NCBI GenBank assembly: GCA_023663385.1
Contig: JAMPHO010000002.1
Span: 62,001 to 126,000 of the forward strand
DNA: 64,000 nt
Direction: 5' to 3'
From: Alistipes timonensis
Lineage (GTDB): Bacteria; Bacteroidota; Bacteroidia; Bacteroidales; Muribaculaceae
Shown: positions 61,596 to 64,000 of the stretch, piece after piece
How positions within the stretch are numbered: the first letter of the stretch is position 1
How the letters are laid out: each line of letters opens with the position of its first letter
Position numbers and translations under genes: made by a program
Notes under the pieces: model-generated
Told to the model about the DNA's origin: nothing
The model's database searches: none
Seen by the model: only the letters and a program-made list of their open reading frames with translations

Positions 61596-61823
61596 TTACT
61601 GATGAATCGGTAAGGAGATTCTACGACTTACCTGCTGCGCCAGAAAGTATCCGGCTACGCATACCCCTACGAGTATCAGCCCCTTGACGAGCTGATTCCA
61701 CTGTGACTTCGTTCCCTCGATGTGGAACACAACCTGCGATGTTGTGGCGGTTGTCGGCTGCATTTCTGCTTGGTTGCCCTTTTCCATTGTTGGTTGTTCT
61801 TTTGCTGTTTCTTTCTTTTTCAT
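61596..61823 (-). CDS. Small membrane protein (75 aa)
   Basis: Starts in the stop codon of the HTH gene (TAATG). It has a polar Gln/Thr/Glu-rich N-terminal half (MKKKETAKEQPTMEKGNQ ...) followed by one membrane helix (LVKGLILVGVCVAGYFLAQQ) and a basic end. It is the second gene of the four-gene minus-strand operon with two membrane proteins and a membrane-anchored ATPase. Function unknown. Confidence 0.65.
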   Translation of the reverse strand: MKKKETAKEQPTMEKGNQAEMQPTTATTSQVVFHIEGTKSQWNQLVKGLILVGVCVAGYFLAQQVSRRISLPIHQ

Positions 61824-62194
61824 TATTTTATCTTGTTGTTATTGATTTGTTTACGGTTAATGAATTCTTCTGCTTCTCGGTCGAGGTCTGCGTCAGATTT
61901 CATGTGGTCGCAGTCTTGGAGCCAAGCGTCAATTTCGTCCTTGTCGAACATGATGCTGCGTCCTTTCTTGTGGAATGGAATACGACGTGTGCTTGTCCAG
62001 CTGTAGATGGTCTGCTTACGAGGATGGCTCGGAAGGTACTTTTGGACTTCGTCAACGTTCAGCCATTGCTTTCGTTTCGTTTCTTCAGCGGGTCGAACCA
62101 ACCGATCGAACTTTTTGTCCAAAGCTTCAAGCATGAGCCGCATAGACACTAACATCTGCGGCATGTTCTCAAATGTTACCATTTCTTGGTTCAT
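61823..62194 (-). CDS. Excisionase-like HTH_17 DNA-binding protein
   Basis: First gene of the operon. I use the start MNQEMVTFENMPQML (123 residues); ATGs at 62218 and 62236 are also in frame. The N-terminal part is a coiled-coil-like helix (about 10-40). The HTH_17/excisionase-type domain is at about 45-100: QWLNVDEVQKYLPSHPRKQTIYSW, then RIPFHKKGRSIMFDKDEIDAWL. Such proteins act as recombination directionality factors or regulators near integrases; the integrase lies 1.4 kb away. Confidence 0.85.
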   Translation of the reverse strand: MNQEMVTFENMPQMLVSMRLMLEALDKKFDRLVRPAEETKRKQWLNVDEVQKYLPSHPRKQTIYSWTSTRRIPFHKKGRSIMFDKDEIDAWLQDCDHMKSDADLDREAEEFINRKQINNNKIK

Positions 62195-62407
62195 ATTTAG
62201 TTGCTGTATTATTTTCATGCCGCGAAAATAACGCAATAATTACAGTAGATAAAATAATGAATGTACCGCTTTTACAATCCATACAAAATTGTAATTTTTG
62301 CAATGCGTAAAGACTGAGTGAACACTTTGTAGGTGGATTTAGTTATAGTTTTTCTGTTTTCCGACATGCCGGTTGTGTGTATCATCGATTTTTTGTAATT
62401 TTGCGTT

Positions 62408-62524
62408 ATGACCGCTAAAAGCAGTTTAGCAAGCGGCTTGCAAACTGAGCCCACGGCAGAAATCATGTTTGACCAGAAGAAAATTGACATCTTTGTTGAA
62501 CCTGTAAATACCATTCTACGATAG
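62408..62524 (+). CDS. Possible very small protein (38 aa)
   Basis: ATG at 62408 opens 38 codons (MTAKSSLASGLQTEPTAEIM, then FDQKKIDIFVEPVNTILR). A TAnnTTTG box (TAATTTTG, 62396-62403) lies just before it, which would place the transcription start at or after the ATG, arguing against translation of this frame. It may be a relic. The ~360-base gap between 62237 and 62594 contains only this and the promoter-like box. Confidence 0.25.
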   Translation: MTAKSSLASGLQTEPTAEIMFDQKKIDIFVEPVNTILR

Positions 62525-62594
62525 AATATAAGCAATTAGTATAAGGTAGAATAGAGTAAAGATCGATACACGATAATTGGCAGAACGTTAATTC

Positions 62595-63128
62595 GTGCCC
62601 AAATCGGTTGAAGAGAAGCTCGCGCCTGTTATAGAATGTTTATATAATCTTATCAAAAGATTCTGTAAGAATGCAGGCAAAACAGTTGATGTCACCATGA
62701 TTATTAACCCGTTATTGGATAAATTTGGGTTCATGCCGGCTCGGCCTAAAAAGCCAAAGATGCCAAGACTTGAATTTCCCGATAACATAATAGCGCAGAT
62801 AAAGGAAAAAGAAAAGAATCTAAAAATCAAATTAACAGAACTCAATCTCAAGAAGACCGTCATCGTTCGCCGGAAGAATTGTAAAGAGAAAAAGGATGAG
62901 TCTGAGGCTAAATATATGATAGAGATGGCTCTTATTGAGATTGGCCAGTATCGAGCCGATGCACGGTACACTAAATCGAATATAGACAGGCTCCTTGGTT
63001 ATTGTGAGAAATCAATGTATAATCAAAGAGACATATATACAGAAATCATTAAAACAGAAAATTCGGAAGAGAACAAACTATATACCCAACTCCGCGGAGA
63101 GTTAGAAAGCTTGACCGCACAAATATGA
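62595..63128 (+). CDS. Coiled-coil protein of unknown function (177 aa)
   Basis: The frame begins with GTG directly after a stop, and the promoter-like TAATTTTG box at 62396 lies upstream. Very Lys/Glu-rich and mostly helical: KEKEKNLKIKLTELNLKKTV and ENSEENKLYTQLRGELESL suggest coiled coil. No membrane segment. It precedes a clear terminator. The GTG start is uncertain; a later ATG (62697) would remove 34 residues. Confidence 0.55.
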   Translation: MPKSVEEKLAPVIECLYNLIKRFCKNAGKTVDVTMIINPLLDKFGFMPARPKKPKMPRLEFPDNIIAQIKEKEKNLKIKLTELNLKKTVIVRRKNCKEKKDESEAKYMIEMALIEIGQYRADARYTKSNIDRLLGYCEKSMYNQRDIYTEIIKTENSEENKLYTQLRGELESLTAQI

Positions 63129-63135
63129 AGATAAA

Positions 63136-63167
63136 GGCGCATCCATGTCGGGTGCGCCATTTTTTTG
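63136..63167 (+). terminator. Terminator between the coiled-coil gene and the integrase
   Basis: GGCGCATCC (63136-63144) and GGGTGCGCC (63150-63158), one G-T pair, followed by A then TTTTTTT. Confidence 0.85.
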
Positions 63168-63178
63168 CTTGTAAATAC

Positions 63179-64000
63179 TTATTCTGGCAGGTTTATGTTG
63201 ATTTTGATTGCATCGGCCGCCGTTTCTTTCTTGGCATCGACCACTTTGGTGTATATCTGAGTGGTACGGACGTTGGTGTGTCCTAGCATCTTTGAAACGG
63301 TATAGATATCGGTGCCGTTGGTCAGTTGAAGGGTGGCGAATGTATGGCGGAAACAGTGGAATGTGATATGCTTAGTGATTCCGGCTGCTTTAATCCACCG
63401 GGATAACGGCTTGGAAATCCATGAAGGCGCCGGAAGGCCTTCAAATACCAGACGGTTGTCATCCAGTCGATCTCCGCAGAGTTCATATGCTTGGTATGAA
63501 ATAGGGGTGTATTCAACGCCTTTGGTCTTCTGTTGAGTGAAATTCACGCGCCAGTGCTCACCATCGCGAACAATCTCCTTCCATTTCAATTTTTGGATGT
63601 CGACATGGCGCATACCGGTGAGGGCTGAGAACAGAGCGGCCCGTTTGATGATTGGGCTTTCACATTCAGTTGCGCCAAGAGTATTCAGCTCCTCTATGGT
63701 TAAATACTCCCGTCGGCTCTCCTGCTCCGGTATGCCCTTTGCTTTTGCGGCGAGGTCTATCGTAAGGTATCCGTCAACGAAAGCCTGTTTTAATGCAGCC
63801 TTGAATATGGAGAAATATGTGGCAGCGGTATTTCGTGACACCGTTCCTTTCTTCTTTCCTCCTTGTGGAGCGGTAAGCATAAACTGCTTAAAATCTTCAA
63901 TCAACTTTAAGTCAATGTTTCCAAAGGGAATAACATCACATTTAGAAAAAATCTTCAGCAACTCATATACACGGTTCCAGTTTACTCTGATAGAGTCCGA
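63179..64000 (-). CDS. Tyrosine recombinase/integrase (5' end outside window)
   Basis: The frame is open to the right window edge (residues SDSIRVNWNRVYELLK precede the TTG at 63961), so the N-terminus is cut. Visible parts are a SAM-like core-binding domain (LIEDFKQFML, NTAATYFSIFKAALKQAF) and the catalytic domain with TGMRHVDI (first Arg), HCFRHTFA (His-x-x-Arg), LGHTNVRTTQIYTKV (His and nucleophile Tyr). It is of the Bacteroidetes mobile-element integrase type. Together with the HTH_17 gene it marks this end as the integration module; the attachment site should lie beyond the window. Confidence 0.92.
   Translation of the reverse strand, partial: SDSIRVNWNRVYELLKIFSKCDVIPFGNIDLKLIEDFKQFMLTAPQGGKKKGTVSRNTAATYFSIFKAALKQAFVDGYLTIDLAAKAKGIPEQESRREYLTIEELNTLGATECESPIIKRAALFSALTGMRHVDIQKLKWKEIVRDGEHWRVNFTQQKTKGVEYTPISYQAYELCGDRLDDNRLVFEGLPAPSWISKPLSRWIKAAGITKHITFHCFRHTFATLQLTNGTDIYTVSKMLGHTNVRTTQIYTKVVDAKKETAADAIKININLPE

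Larger units (their letters stand above)
35593..64000. mobile_element. Low-G+C integrated element or accessory island, right end outside window
   Basis: From about 35.6 kb the sequence changes abruptly from very G+C-rich coding to clearly A+T-richer coding, and gene content changes to recombination, nuclease and integrase genes. A tyrosine integrase lies at the right edge with an excisionase-like HTH gene nearby, and a serine recombinase sits in the middle. There are no transfer (tra/mob) or capsid genes. The left boundary is not defined: it could be near 35.6-36.1 kb or between the defence-like genes and 41.3 kb. The stretch may also be two islands side by side. Confidence 0.55.

Noticed and set aside
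1..64000. tRNA, rRNA, or conjugation (tra/mob) and phage structural genes
   Set aside because: I looked for cloverleaf-type repeats, rRNA-like blocks, relaxase or coupling-protein motifs and capsid or portal genes and saw none.

Overview
The window looks like a chromosome segment of a gut Bacteroidales bacterium, most likely a G+C-rich member of the Muribaculaceae or a close relative. The evidence is SusC/SusD pairs, Bacteroidetes-type lipoproteins, promoter-like TAnnTTTG boxes instead of Shine-Dalgarno signals, C-terminal sorting domains of the type IX secretion kind, fimbrillin-type genes and a 7-alpha-hydroxysteroid dehydrogenase homologue. The family assignment is inference; no rRNA or tRNA gene is visible.

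Region 1 (1-11036) is a polysaccharide utilization locus (PUL) that enters the window inside its SusC gene. It has SusC, SusD, two surface proteins built from one repeated ~120-residue module, a small sorting-domain protein, a GH16 endo-glycanase and a GH20 hexosaminidase. A beta-1,3-glucan or a host poly-LacNAc/mucin glycan is a plausible target.

Region 2 (11073-29966) is an alginate PUL. A divergent FadR-type GntR regulator faces a control region with several AATTGGT/ACCAATT sites, one of which overlaps the promoter. The genes are SusC, SusD, a TIG-domain surface protein, a PL6 and a PL17 alginate lyase, a KdgF-type cupin, a hexuronate MFS transporter, an SDR likely to reduce DEH, an esterase fused to a jelly-roll lyase-like domain, a free paralogue of that domain, and a secreted protein of unknown role. 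Together they would bind, cut, import and open alginate to 2-keto-3-deoxygluconate. The KDG kinase and aldolase are not in the window.

Region 3 (29996-35592) is on the minus strand: a small conserved-looking protein, an HdhA-like bile-acid dehydrogenase, and a three-gene fimbrial operon (DUF3575 outer-membrane protein, DUF5119-like lipoprotein, fimbrillin).

Region 4 (about 35.6 kb to the right edge) has much lower G+C and is mobile or accessory DNA ending in a tyrosine integrase cut by the window. Its left part carries IS21-like tandem end repeats, a Fic gene flanked by two decayed copies of one coding tail, a DUF2971 gene and a two-gene operon with an Mrr-like nuclease (a candidate defence pair). 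The centre carries recombination genes (DUF3871, DUF1071 annealing protein, PD-(D/E)XK exonuclease), a metallopeptidase, a serine recombinase and a cluster of zinc-ribbon, Sel1 and DnaJ-zinc-finger-like proteins. The right part carries a GIY-YIG homing-type endonuclease, an SF2 helicase-like protein, a VirE_N/BT4734-type protein, and a tight operon of an excisionase-like HTH protein, two tiny membrane proteins and a membrane-anchored RecA-like ATPase. No conjugation or virion structural genes are seen, so the type of element is unresolved.
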